Positions 52,636-61,900 of a stretch of 64,000 bases of DNA are shown here, one piece after another. The notes below the pieces were generated by a model, which made no database searches, was not told the origin of the DNA, and saw nothing but the letters and a program-made list of their open reading frames with translations. A program made the translations under genes and the position numbers. Every line of letters starts with the position of its first letter. Position 1 is the stretch's first letter. Source of the stretch: Arthrobacter sp. 9AX (GTDB lineage: Bacteria > Actinomycetota > Actinomycetes > Actinomycetales > Micrococcaceae); contig NZ_LR733293.1 of assembly GCF_902506095.1 (NCBI RefSeq), forward strand, positions 1,567,103 to 1,631,102. Direction: 5' to 3'.

Positions 52636-55600
52636 GTGAAACTTCGCACACCTGCGCGCTCAAACAGGCCGGGAGCACCCGAATCGCGGCGCCTTATCAG
52701 TGGCGCCGCGTTTGGTGCTGTTGTTGCTGTGGTGGTGGCGGGTGCGGTGTTGTATCCGGGGTTTAAGACCACTGAGGTGGAGTTGAACGACGGTGGTGTG
52801 TGGGTGGTGTCGAAGTCCAAGAACGCGGTCGGCAGGTTGAATTACCCGTCCCGTGTCCTGGACGGTGCGGTGACGCCGGCGTCGACTACGTTTGAGATCC
52901 TGCAGGATGCGGGGGAGGTGTTTGTTGATGATGAGTCTGGTTCGACGTTGAATCAGGTGTCGCCAGCGAATATGCGTTTGGGTGGGGATAAGCGGTTGCC
53001 GGGGGCTGCGGATGTGAGTTTTGGTTCGTCGGTGATTTCGGTGACGGATGCGGCGTCGGGCAAGGTGTGGGCGGTGTCGCCGTCGACGGTGAATGGTTTT
53101 GATGAGGAAGCGTCGGAGCCGGTGTTGGTGGGGTCGGAGGGTACGGTGTCCGCGGTGGGCGCTGATGACCGGATTTATTCGGCGGATCCGAAGTCTGGTG
53201 TGGTGTCGGTGACCGGGGTGGATGCCAATGGTGCGGTGGTGTCGTCGGAGTCTGAGACGTGGTCTGGGTTGAAGGGTTCGGGGGACCTGCAGGTCACGGT
53301 GGTGGGGGACAGGCCTGTCGTCCTGGATGCGGCGGCGGGGAAGTTGTTCCTTCCTGGCGGCAAGCGGCTGCAGTTGGATAATGCGCGGGATGCGAAGTTG
53401 CAGCAGACCGGTCCGGGCAGCGGCTTCGTGGCGATCGCCACGCAGAAGGCGTTGTTGAAGCAGCCGTTGGATGGTGCGACGGCGACGACGGTGACGTTTG
53501 ATGGTGAGGGTGTGCCGGCGGCGCCGGTGCAGTTGGGCGGGTGTGTGCATGCGGCGTGGTCGGGGGCGAACAAGTATGTCCGGGATTGTGTGAATGATGC
53601 TGATGACAAGAATGTGGATGTGCCGAAGGCGAGTGCGTCGCCGTCGTATGTGTTCCGGGTGAACCGGGACCTGGTGGTCCTCAATGATGTGAATTCCGGG
53701 AATGTGTGGCTGGTCAACCAGAACATGCAGCTGGTCAACAACTGGGACGACGTCATCCCGCCGCAGCAGACTTCGGACGACGCCGACAAGGACTCCGCGG
53801 ACGAGGTACGGCAGACCGTCCTGCCGGACCGCACCAAACCCAACAGCGCACCGGTGGCCAACCCGGACACCTTCGGCGTGCGCGCCGGAAAGACCACCAT
53901 CCTGCCTGTGCTGGACAACGACTCCGATCCCGACGGCGACATCCTGACCGTCCGAACGCCGGACCCGCTGCAGTCAGGCGTCGTCTCACCCATCTACGGC
54001 GCCACCGGCTACCAGGTCAGCGTCGGCGCTGACAAGACCGGCACGGAGGGGTTCAAGTACACGGTGGACGACGGCCGGGGCCTCTCCGCATCCGCCGACG
54101 CCACGCTGAACATCATCCCGCCAGGGGAGAACTCCGCCCCGCGGCAGAAGCCCAACCGGAATACCACGCTGGTGGTGCAGGCAGGCAAAGTGGTCAGCCA
54201 GAACATCCTTCCCGACTGGATCGATCCCGACGGCGACGACCTCTTTGTGGTGGGCGCGTCCAGCAGCGACCCCCGCGACCAGGTCAAGGTCCGTCCCGAC
54301 GGGCTGCTCAGCTACCAGGACTCCGGGTCGGAAGCCGCACGCAAGACCGTCACTGTCACCGTTTCGGACGGCCGTGACACCACGGAGGGCAAGGTCACGG
54401 TCGACGTTCGGCCCGCAGGGGCCCTCCCGCCGATTGCCAACGCCGACCACTTGGTGGCCGTCGCCGGGGTGGACACGGTGATCGCCCCGCTGAAGAACGA
54501 TGCGGACCCGCAGGGCGGCGCGCTGCGGCTGGCCCAGGTCACCCCGGACGGCAACTCCACCGCCGTGATGGGCGCGGACCAGCAGACGTTTACGTTCAAC
54601 TCCACCGCCGAGGGCGCCCACTACGTCACCTACCTGGTGACCAACGGACCCGCCAGCGCCCAGCAGCTGGTGCGCGTGGACGTTGTGCCCGGCGGCGGGG
54701 ACGCCGCCCCCGTGGCGGTCCGGGACACCGCCCTGCTGCCCAGCGGTGGCAGCGTGCTGGTGGACGTCCTGGGCAACGACTCGGACCCCTCCGGCGGGGT
54801 GCTGGTGGTCCAGTCGGTGACAGCCGCGGACGGGCTGCCGCTCAGCGTCGCGGTCCTGGACCACTCCGTAGTGCGTATTACCGACCTCCGGGCCCAGGGC
54901 CAGCTCACCGTCCGGTACACCATCTCCAACGGCAAGTCCTCCGCCACCGGCGAGATTTCCGTGCTGGTGGTCCCCGCCCCCGCAAAGCTGCAGGCCCCCC
55001 AGGCCAAACCCGACGAAGCCACCGTCCGCGCCGGGGACGTCGTCACCATCCCCGTGCTGGATAACGACACCGACCCCAACGGCGGGAAGCTCACCCTGGA
55101 ACCTGTGCTGGCACAGGCACCGGACGCCGCGGACGGCCGCATCTTCACCTCGGGGCAATCCGTCCGTTTTATCGCCGGCGACGTGCCCAAAACGGTGTAC
55201 GCCATCTATAAGGTCACCAACGAGTCCGGGCAGTCCGACTCCCAGCAGGTGACCATCCGGATCCGGGCCCGGGAGGACCAACTCAATACCCGGCCCGAAC
55301 CCCGGAACCTGACGGCGCGCGTCGTGGCAGGCATGACAGTCCGCATTCCCGTGCCGTTGGACGGCGTGGACACCGATGGCGATTCCGTCCGGCTGACCGG
55401 CGTGGACAAAGCCCCGGCAATGGGAACGGCGGTGGTCAAGGACGGCTACCTCGAATTCACCGCCGCGGGCAACGCCGCCGGCACCGACACCTTCACCTAC
55501 AGGGCGCGGGACCGCATCGGCGCCGAGAACACGGGCACGGTCATCGTTGGCATCGCACCGCAGGAGACCAACAACCAGAAACCGATCGCCATCGACGACG

Positions 55601-58600
55601 CCGTGGACGTCCGCCCCGGCCGGAAGATCGCCGTCGACGCACTCACCAACGACTCGGACCCGGACGGTGACCCGATCAGCCTGGTATCCAACGGCTTCGA
55701 GGCCCGCCCCGAGCTGGCCGTCGAAGCAGCTGAGGGCGGCAAGGTATTGCTTTCGGCGCCTGCCGCCGCGGGCAACGAAAGCGTCAGCTACAAGATCCAG
55801 GATGACAAAAAAAACCAGGCCGGCGCCGTGATCCGCGTCCGGGTCAGCCCTGACGCCGCGTTGAAGATTCCGCTCGCGAAGGATGACGTGGTCACCCAGG
55901 CGGAGACGCTGGGCAAGTCCGCGGTGGACGTCCCGGTGCTGAAGAACGACGCCGATCCTGACGGCGTCGCTGCAGAGCTGAAGATCAGCCTGCCTGACGG
56001 CAACCCCAACGCCCGCGTGACCGGGGACGGCACCGTGCAGGTCACGCTCGCGCCGGAGGACCAACTGGTGCCCTGCACCGTCACCGACGTTGACGGCCAG
56101 AGCGCCACGGCGGTCATCTGGGTGCCTGGCCAGGGTGAACAGCACCCCACCCTGGCAAGGACCGACGTCGTCGAGGTGATGTCCGGCAAGGAGGTCACGC
56201 TTGACCTGGCCGAATTTGTTCGGGTCCGCGACGGACGAACGCCCCGGATCACCCAGGTGGACAAGGTCCGCGTCCAGGGTGCCGCGCCGGAGAACGTGGT
56301 GGCCGGGAACGGCAACGCCCTGCGCTACGCCGCCCGCACGGACTATGTGGGCCCGGGCTCGGTCACCTTCGAGGTAACCGACGGGACGGGACCGGACGAT
56401 CCCGCCGGCCTCAAGTCCACCCTCAGCATTATCACCAAGGTCATCCCCGACCCCAACGCCAACCATCCGCCCACCTTCAGCGGCGCCACCCTGGACGTTC
56501 CCAAGGGCGAATCCGCCACCTTGGAGCTGGGAAACCTCGCCAAGGACGTTGACTCCGGCGACCAGGAAAAGCTCAGGTTCGAACTGGACGGCGCCCTGCC
56601 CGAGGGCTTCACGGCCACCGTGGACGACGCCACCCTTAAGGTCACCCCCGGATCCGGCAAGGACGCGGGCTGGAAGGGAAGCATCCCGCTCAAAGTCACC
56701 GACGGCCGCTCCGAGCCGGTCCATGCCACCGTTACCGCCACGGTGGTTGCCTCCAGCCGGCCGTTGCCCGTGGCCAACGAGGACGTCCTCGACAAAGCCA
56801 ACGCCGGTGCCTCCGAGACCATCAACGTGCTGGGGAACGACTTCAACCCGTTCCCGGAGACCCCGCTGCGGATCACCTCGGCGACGGTGGAAACCGGCTC
56901 CGCCGCCGGGCAGCCCACCGTCTCGGGCGACTCCATCACCGTCACCCCGGCCAGCGGTTCCAAGGGCGTTATGGTGGTGCGCTACACCGTGATGGACAAG
57001 ACCGGGGACGTCTCGCGGCAGACCGACGGCCGGATCCGCATCACCGTCCGGGACAGGCCGGACGCTCCTTCCGCGCCCACGGCAACGGACGTCCGGAGCC
57101 GGACCGCCGTGCTGAAGTGGACCCCGCCGTCGGACAACGGCGCCGTCATCACCAAGTACACCGTGCGCTCCGGCAACGGCTTCAGCCAGGACTGCCCCAC
57201 CACCACGTGCACGCTGACCGGCCTGACCAACGACGTCGAGTACGTCTTCACCGTCACCGCCACCAATGAAGTCCGTGAATCCGATCCGTCGCCGGTCTCC
57301 AACGAAATCCGGCCGGATGAAAAACCGTCGCCCCCGGAGGCCCCCACCGTCAAGGCCGGTGACAGGAACATGGAGATCACCTGGCCGGCGGCCAGGACCG
57401 AGGGCTCAGCGGTAAAGGCCTACAACCTGGAAATCTCCCCGCCGCCGGCCAGCGGAATTGCCATCAAGAACGGCGTGACCGGACTCAGCTACAACTGGCC
57501 CGGGCTGACCAACGGCGTGCGCTACAAAGTGCGCGCCCAGGCCGTCAACGAGCTCGGCCCGTCCGACTGGGGTCAGTACTCAGCCGAGGACAACCCGGCC
57601 GGCGTCCCGGCTGCTCCGGCGGCCCCCACGTCATCGGTGGCATCTTCGGTAGGTACCTCCAACCAGCTCAAGGTTGACTGGAACGAGCCGAACACCAACG
57701 GCGACGCCATCCGGAACTACTACGTCACCATGAGCGGCGGCGGCGGAGCAGCCCAGACCCAGGTGGTGGCCGGTACCGTCCGGACCGCCAACTTCACCGC
57801 CAACAACTCCGAGGCGTCCTACACCTTCACCGTGCAGGCCGAAAACAAGGCCGGCAAGGGTGCCGTCAGCGCCGCGTCGGCTCCGCGGCGTGCCACAGGC
57901 AAGCTCGGCCAGGTGACGGGCGTGTCCGCAACCGAAGCCGACACCGGAGGTGCCGGGCGTTCCGTGACCATCAACTTCCGGGAGCTCACCGCTGCCGAAC
58001 GGAACGGTTCATCATCCGCCGAGGTCAGTTACACCTACCGCGCCAGCACGGGCCAGACCGGGCCCATCAGGCCCGGGCAAACAGTGGGCGGCTTCGTGAA
58101 CGGCAACAGCACGGCCATCACGGTGGTAGCCAATTCCTCGGTGGCCCCGAGCTCCGACGCCAGTGCTCCGGCAACCGCGAACCCGTACGGATCGCCCGGA
58201 ACGCCTTCGGCCTCGGGACAGAACGGGGCGGAGAACCAGAAAAGCCTCAGCTTCAGCTGGAATTCGCCTTCCACCTCGACCAACGATGTGGCGTACACCC
58301 AGATCAAGATCGACGCCGGGGGCTGGGAGCGGGTGGCCGCCTCCGGCAGCCGCACGGTCAACACCGGTGGTTTCAGTGAACCGCATACGATCCAGGCCCA
58401 GACCGTCAACTCCCGCGGTACGGGTGGCCCGGTGGCATCCGCATCCGCACAATCCGGCGCGCAGAAGACGCGGTGGACCACGCGGCTGAATTCCGGCATG
58501 TACCGCAGCTGCACAGACCTGCCCGGCGCCACCTCCTACGACAACAGCCAGCCGGGGAATTTCACCTGCGACGGACAGGGCGGCACTAACCGCCCCTGGA

Positions 58601-58797
58601 TGGGCGCTGCCGATGTCTTCGACATCATGTGCTGGAAGCCGCACGGCACGTATTACAGCGGAGACGGCCAGTGGTACTACATCATGCGTGGCTCACCCAA
58701 CCAGACACGCTGGATCGATTCGAGGCACACCACGATCGGTACGCCCGGACAGAGCGGCGTCCCGCTGTGCACCTTCCCGGTAGGAGCCACGCCATAG
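52636..58797 (+). CDS. Giant membrane-anchored surface protein: propeller-like head, 11 Ig/cadherin-like repeats, FnIII repeats
   Basis: The 2,053-residue protein starts with a basic tail and a signal anchor (about 21-40). Residues 45-375 form a WVV/VWAV/VWLV-repeat domain that looks propeller-like. Eleven Ig-like repeats follow (to about 1470), most opening PxAxxD...V(L/D)xNDxDPDG, then about five fibronectin-III repeats (about 1475-1940) and a C-terminal module with four cysteines (GMYRSCTDL to VPLCTFP). The role is probably in adhesion or cell-surface architecture. GTG 52636 follows GGGGGAAA. The head is encoded by the duplicated tract 52710-53753, whose G/T-rich codons (GTG, TTG, GGT, GAT) differ sharply from the C-ending codons after it. 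A paralogue follows after 156 bp. Confidence 0.82.
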   Translation: MKLRTPARSNRPGAPESRRLISGAAFGAVVAVVVAGAVLYPGFKTTEVELNDGGVWVVSKSKNAVGRLNYPSRVLDGAVTPASTTFEILQDAGEVFVDDESGSTLNQVSPANMRLGGDKRLPGAADVSFGSSVISVTDAASGKVWAVSPSTVNGFDEEASEPVLVGSEGTVSAVGADDRIYSADPKSGVVSVTGVDANGAVVSSESETWSGLKGSGDLQVTVVGDRPVVLDAAAGKLFLPGGKRLQLDNARDAKLQQTGPGSGFVAIATQKALLKQPLDGATATTVTFDGEGVPAAPVQLGGCVHAAWSGANKYVRDCVNDADDKNVDVPKASASPSYVFRVNRDLVVLNDVNSGNVWLVNQNMQLVNNWDDVIPPQQTSDDADKDSADEVRQTVLPDRTKPNSAPVANPDTFGVRAGKTTILPVLDNDSDPDGDILTVRTPDPLQSGVVSPIYGATGYQVSVGADKTGTEGFKYTVDDGRGLSASADATLNIIPPGENSAPRQKPNRNTTLVVQAGKVVSQNILPDWIDPDGDDLFVVGASSSDPRDQVKVRPDGLLSYQDSGSEAARKTVTVTVSDGRDTTEGKVTVDVRPAGALPPIANADHLVAVAGVDTVIAPLKNDADPQGGALRLAQVTPDGNSTAVMGADQQTFTFNSTAEGAHYVTYLVTNGPASAQQLVRVDVVPGGGDAAPVAVRDTALLPSGGSVLVDVLGNDSDPSGGVLVVQSVTAADGLPLSVAVLDHSVVRITDLRAQGQLTVRYTISNGKSSATGEISVLVVPAPAKLQAPQAKPDEATVRAGDVVTIPVLDNDTDPNGGKLTLEPVLAQAPDAADGRIFTSGQSVRFIAGDVPKTVYAIYKVTNESGQSDSQQVTIRIRAREDQLNTRPEPRNLTARVVAGMTVRIPVPLDGVDTDGDSVRLTGVDKAPAMGTAVVKDGYLEFTAAGNAAGTDTFTYRARDRIGAENTGTVIVGIAPQETNNQKPIAIDDAVDVRPGRKIAVDALTNDSDPDGDPISLVSNGFEARPELAVEAAEGGKVLLSAPAAAGNESVSYKIQDDKKNQAGAVIRVRVSPDAALKIPLAKDDVVTQAETLGKSAVDVPVLKNDADPDGVAAELKISLPDGNPNARVTGDGTVQVTLAPEDQLVPCTVTDVDGQSATAVIWVPGQGEQHPTLARTDVVEVMSGKEVTLDLAEFVRVRDGRTPRITQVDKVRVQGAAPENVVAGNGNALRYAARTDYVGPGSVTFEVTDGTGPDDPAGLKSTLSIITKVIPDPNANHPPTFSGATLDVPKGESATLELGNLAKDVDSGDQEKLRFELDGALPEGFTATVDDATLKVTPGSGKDAGWKGSIPLKVTDGRSEPVHATVTATVVASSRPLPVANEDVLDKANAGASETINVLGNDFNPFPETPLRITSATVETGSAAGQPTVSGDSITVTPASGSKGVMVVRYTVMDKTGDVSRQTDGRIRITVRDRPDAPSAPTATDVRSRTAVLKWTPPSDNGAVITKYTVRSGNGFSQDCPTTTCTLTGLTNDVEYVFTVTATNEVRESDPSPVSNEIRPDEKPSPPEAPTVKAGDRNMEITWPAARTEGSAVKAYNLEISPPPASGIAIKNGVTGLSYNWPGLTNGVRYKVRAQAVNELGPSDWGQYSAEDNPAGVPAAPAAPTSSVASSVGTSNQLKVDWNEPNTNGDAIRNYYVTMSGGGGAAQTQVVAGTVRTANFTANNSEASYTFTVQAENKAGKGAVSAASAPRRATGKLGQVTGVSATEADTGGAGRSVTINFRELTAAERNGSSSAEVSYTYRASTGQTGPIRPGQTVGGFVNGNSTAITVVANSSVAPSSDASAPATANPYGSPGTPSASGQNGAENQKSLSFSWNSPSTSTNDVAYTQIKIDAGGWERVAASGSRTVNTGGFSEPHTIQAQTVNSRGTGGPVASASAQSGAQKTRWTTRLNSGMYRSCTDLPGATSYDNSQPGNFTCDGQGGTNRPWMGAADVFDIMCWKPHGTYYSGDGQWYYIMRGSPNQTRWIDSRHTTIGTPGQSGVPLCTFPVGATP
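52710..53753 (+). repeat. 1,044-bp near-identical direct repeat, copy 1
   Basis: Aligned with 59019-60062 at a constant offset of 6,309 bp, it shows one difference by eye (C52791 versus T59100, silent Asp codon). It covers the membrane anchor and propeller-like head (residues about 26-372). Codon use inside is G/T-ending and shifts to C-ending at about 53640-53760. Outside the tract the paralogues are clearly diverged. Confidence 0.95.
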
Positions 58798-58953
58798 CCG
58801 GCGTCGGGCGGGGCAGGGCCCGGTGCAGGGGAGGGCTCCCCATCGCGGGGCCTGTAGGGGTTCGGTAGGCTTGCGCCGGGGAAAAGAGAGTCTCGTGCCA
58901 GTACCGCGAACGGGCTGCCATACGGCCACACAAACTGAGGGAAAAATAACGCT

Positions 58954-61900
58954 GTGACAAGTCTGCTGGGGAAGCTTGGGCTGAAGACGCGACATAAGAA
59001 GCTCGTTAGCGCCACTGTGTTTGGTGCTGTTGTTGCTGTGGTGGTGGCGGGTGCGGTGTTGTATCCGGGGTTTAAGACCACTGAGGTGGAGTTGAACGAT
59101 GGTGGTGTGTGGGTGGTGTCGAAGTCCAAGAACGCGGTCGGCAGGTTGAATTACCCGTCCCGTGTCCTGGACGGTGCGGTGACGCCGGCGTCGACTACGT
59201 TTGAGATCCTGCAGGATGCGGGGGAGGTGTTTGTTGATGATGAGTCTGGTTCGACGTTGAATCAGGTGTCGCCAGCGAATATGCGTTTGGGTGGGGATAA
59301 GCGGTTGCCGGGGGCTGCGGATGTGAGTTTTGGTTCGTCGGTGATTTCGGTGACGGATGCGGCGTCGGGCAAGGTGTGGGCGGTGTCGCCGTCGACGGTG
59401 AATGGTTTTGATGAGGAAGCGTCGGAGCCGGTGTTGGTGGGGTCGGAGGGTACGGTGTCCGCGGTGGGCGCTGATGACCGGATTTATTCGGCGGATCCGA
59501 AGTCTGGTGTGGTGTCGGTGACCGGGGTGGATGCCAATGGTGCGGTGGTGTCGTCGGAGTCTGAGACGTGGTCTGGGTTGAAGGGTTCGGGGGACCTGCA
59601 GGTCACGGTGGTGGGGGACAGGCCTGTCGTCCTGGATGCGGCGGCGGGGAAGTTGTTCCTTCCTGGCGGCAAGCGGCTGCAGTTGGATAATGCGCGGGAT
59701 GCGAAGTTGCAGCAGACCGGTCCGGGCAGCGGCTTCGTGGCGATCGCCACGCAGAAGGCGTTGTTGAAGCAGCCGTTGGATGGTGCGACGGCGACGACGG
59801 TGACGTTTGATGGTGAGGGTGTGCCGGCGGCGCCGGTGCAGTTGGGCGGGTGTGTGCATGCGGCGTGGTCGGGGGCGAACAAGTATGTCCGGGATTGTGT
59901 GAATGATGCTGATGACAAGAATGTGGATGTGCCGAAGGCGAGTGCGTCGCCGTCGTATGTGTTCCGGGTGAACCGGGACCTGGTGGTCCTCAATGATGTG
60001 AATTCCGGGAATGTGTGGCTGGTCAACCAGAACATGCAGCTGGTCAACAACTGGGACGACGTTGTTCCACCCAAGAACGAATCCGACGAGCAGGACCAGG
60101 AATCGGCGGACAACAACACCATCAACGTCCTGCCGGACCGCACCAAACCCAACCGTCCGCCCGAAACCAAACCCGATGCCGTCGGTGTCCGCCCTGGCCG
60201 GACCACCATCCTCAGCGTCCTGGACAACGACTCCGACCCCGACGGCGACGTGCTCACCGCAGCAGTGACTGACACCGGCCCCAAGGCCGGCACCCTGGAG
60301 AACATCTACGGGGGCACCGCGTTCCAGGTCTCCGTCCCGGCCGGCGCGAAACCCGGGACGGAGACGTTCAGCTACAACGCCTCGGATGGCCGCGGCCTCT
60401 CCGCCGCCGGCCAGGTGACCCTTAGCGTGGTGGGTGCGGAGGAGAACAAGCCGCCGCAGTTCAAGCGCGGCGACAACACCACCATGCTGGTGGAACAGGG
60501 CAAAGCCGTCAGCCAGAACATCCTCACCGACTGGATTGACCCCGACGGCGACGACCTGGTACTCCTTGACGCCAAGGCCGACAACGAGCAGGACCAGGTC
60601 AAGGTCCGGCGCGACGGCCTGCTCACCTTCCAGGACTCCGGTGCCACCGCCGGCAAAAAGAATGTCGAAGTCACCATCTGGGACGGCCGGGCCACGGTCA
60701 CCGGGAAAGTGGTGGTCAACGTCCAGCCGCCGGGAGCCCTGGCGCCGGTAGTCAACGCCGACCACGTCACCGCCGTGGTGGGCCAGGACCTCGTCATCTC
60801 CCCGCTGAAGAACGACGTCGATCCCAACGGAGGAGCCCTCCGCCTGGCGCAGGTGGAAGCCAACGGCCCCGCAGAACTGGGCCCTGTCACCGACGGTGGC
60901 ACCTTTACGTTCCGCAGCACCACTCCCGGCCCCGTCTACCTCACCTACATTGCCAGTAACGGCCCGCAAAGCAGCCAGGGCCTCATCCGGGTGGACGTGG
61001 AATCCGGCGACGACACCGGCAACCCCGTCGCTGTCCACGACGTTGCTCTGATGCCCACGGGCGGCAGCGTGCTGGTGGACCCGCTGGCTAACGACTCCGA
61101 CCCGTCCGGCGGGGTCCTGGTGCTGCAGTCCGTCAAGCTGCCCGAAAACTCCACCGCGTCCGTCAGCGTGATCAACCACGCCGTCCTGCGCATTACGGAC
61201 GTCCTGGGGGCCAAGGACCCCATCCTTTTCGAATACACCATGTCGAACGGGACGAAGTCAGCCACCGGCAGCGTCTCGGTGGTCCCGGTCCCGGCCCCCG
61301 CCGTCGTGGAAGCACCCCAGCCCAAACCCGACGAAGTGAACGTCCGGGTCAACGACGTCGTCACCATCCCGGTGCTCGACAACGACACCCACCCGCAAGG
61401 CCAGGAACTGACTGTGGACCCCGTCCTGCCGCAGGCTGTGGACCCGGCGGACGGGAAGAGCTTCGTCTCGGAAAACACGCTGCGGTTCATCGCCGGCAGC
61501 CAGCCCAAGACGGTCCGGGCCATCTACAACGCGGTGGACCCGCAGGGCCAGAAAAGCGCCGCCGCCGTGACCATCCACATCCTGCCGCTGGAGGGCGCGG
61601 AGAACTCACGCCCGCAGCCGCGAAACCTCACGGCCCGGGTGGTGGCCGCCGATACCGTCCGGATTCCCGTGCCGCTGGATGGCATCGACTCCGACGGCGA
61701 CTCCGTCCAACTGACCGGCATCGACAGCACCCCGGCCATGGGCACAGCGACGGTGGGCAGCAACTTCATCGACTTCGCTGCCGCCGGCGACGGCGCAGGC
61801 ACCGACACGTTCCGCTACAAGGTGGTGGACCGGCAGGGCGCCGTCAACACCGGCACGGTCACGGTGGGCGTGGCCCCGCGCGGTGAAGTCAACCAAAAGC

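Noticed and set aside
53986..56724. 912-codon minus-strand open frame opposite the Ig-like repeats
   Set aside because: High-GC codon bias opens the opposite strand; no start signal, no domain, and the plus strand encodes recognisable repeats throughout.
52600..60100. Insertion sequence or integron as the cause of the 1-kb repeat
   Set aside because: No transposase, terminal inverted repeats or target duplication at either boundary; the tract is in frame inside two genes, which fits recombination better.
58693..61179. Long minus-strand open frame (828 codons) with an Arg/His-rich stretch opposite the second giant gene; a shorter one at 52660-53550
   Set aside because: It is the antisense of the G/T-rich repeated tract. 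Its composition follows from the plus-strand codons, it resembles no family, and the plus-strand frame has clear domains.
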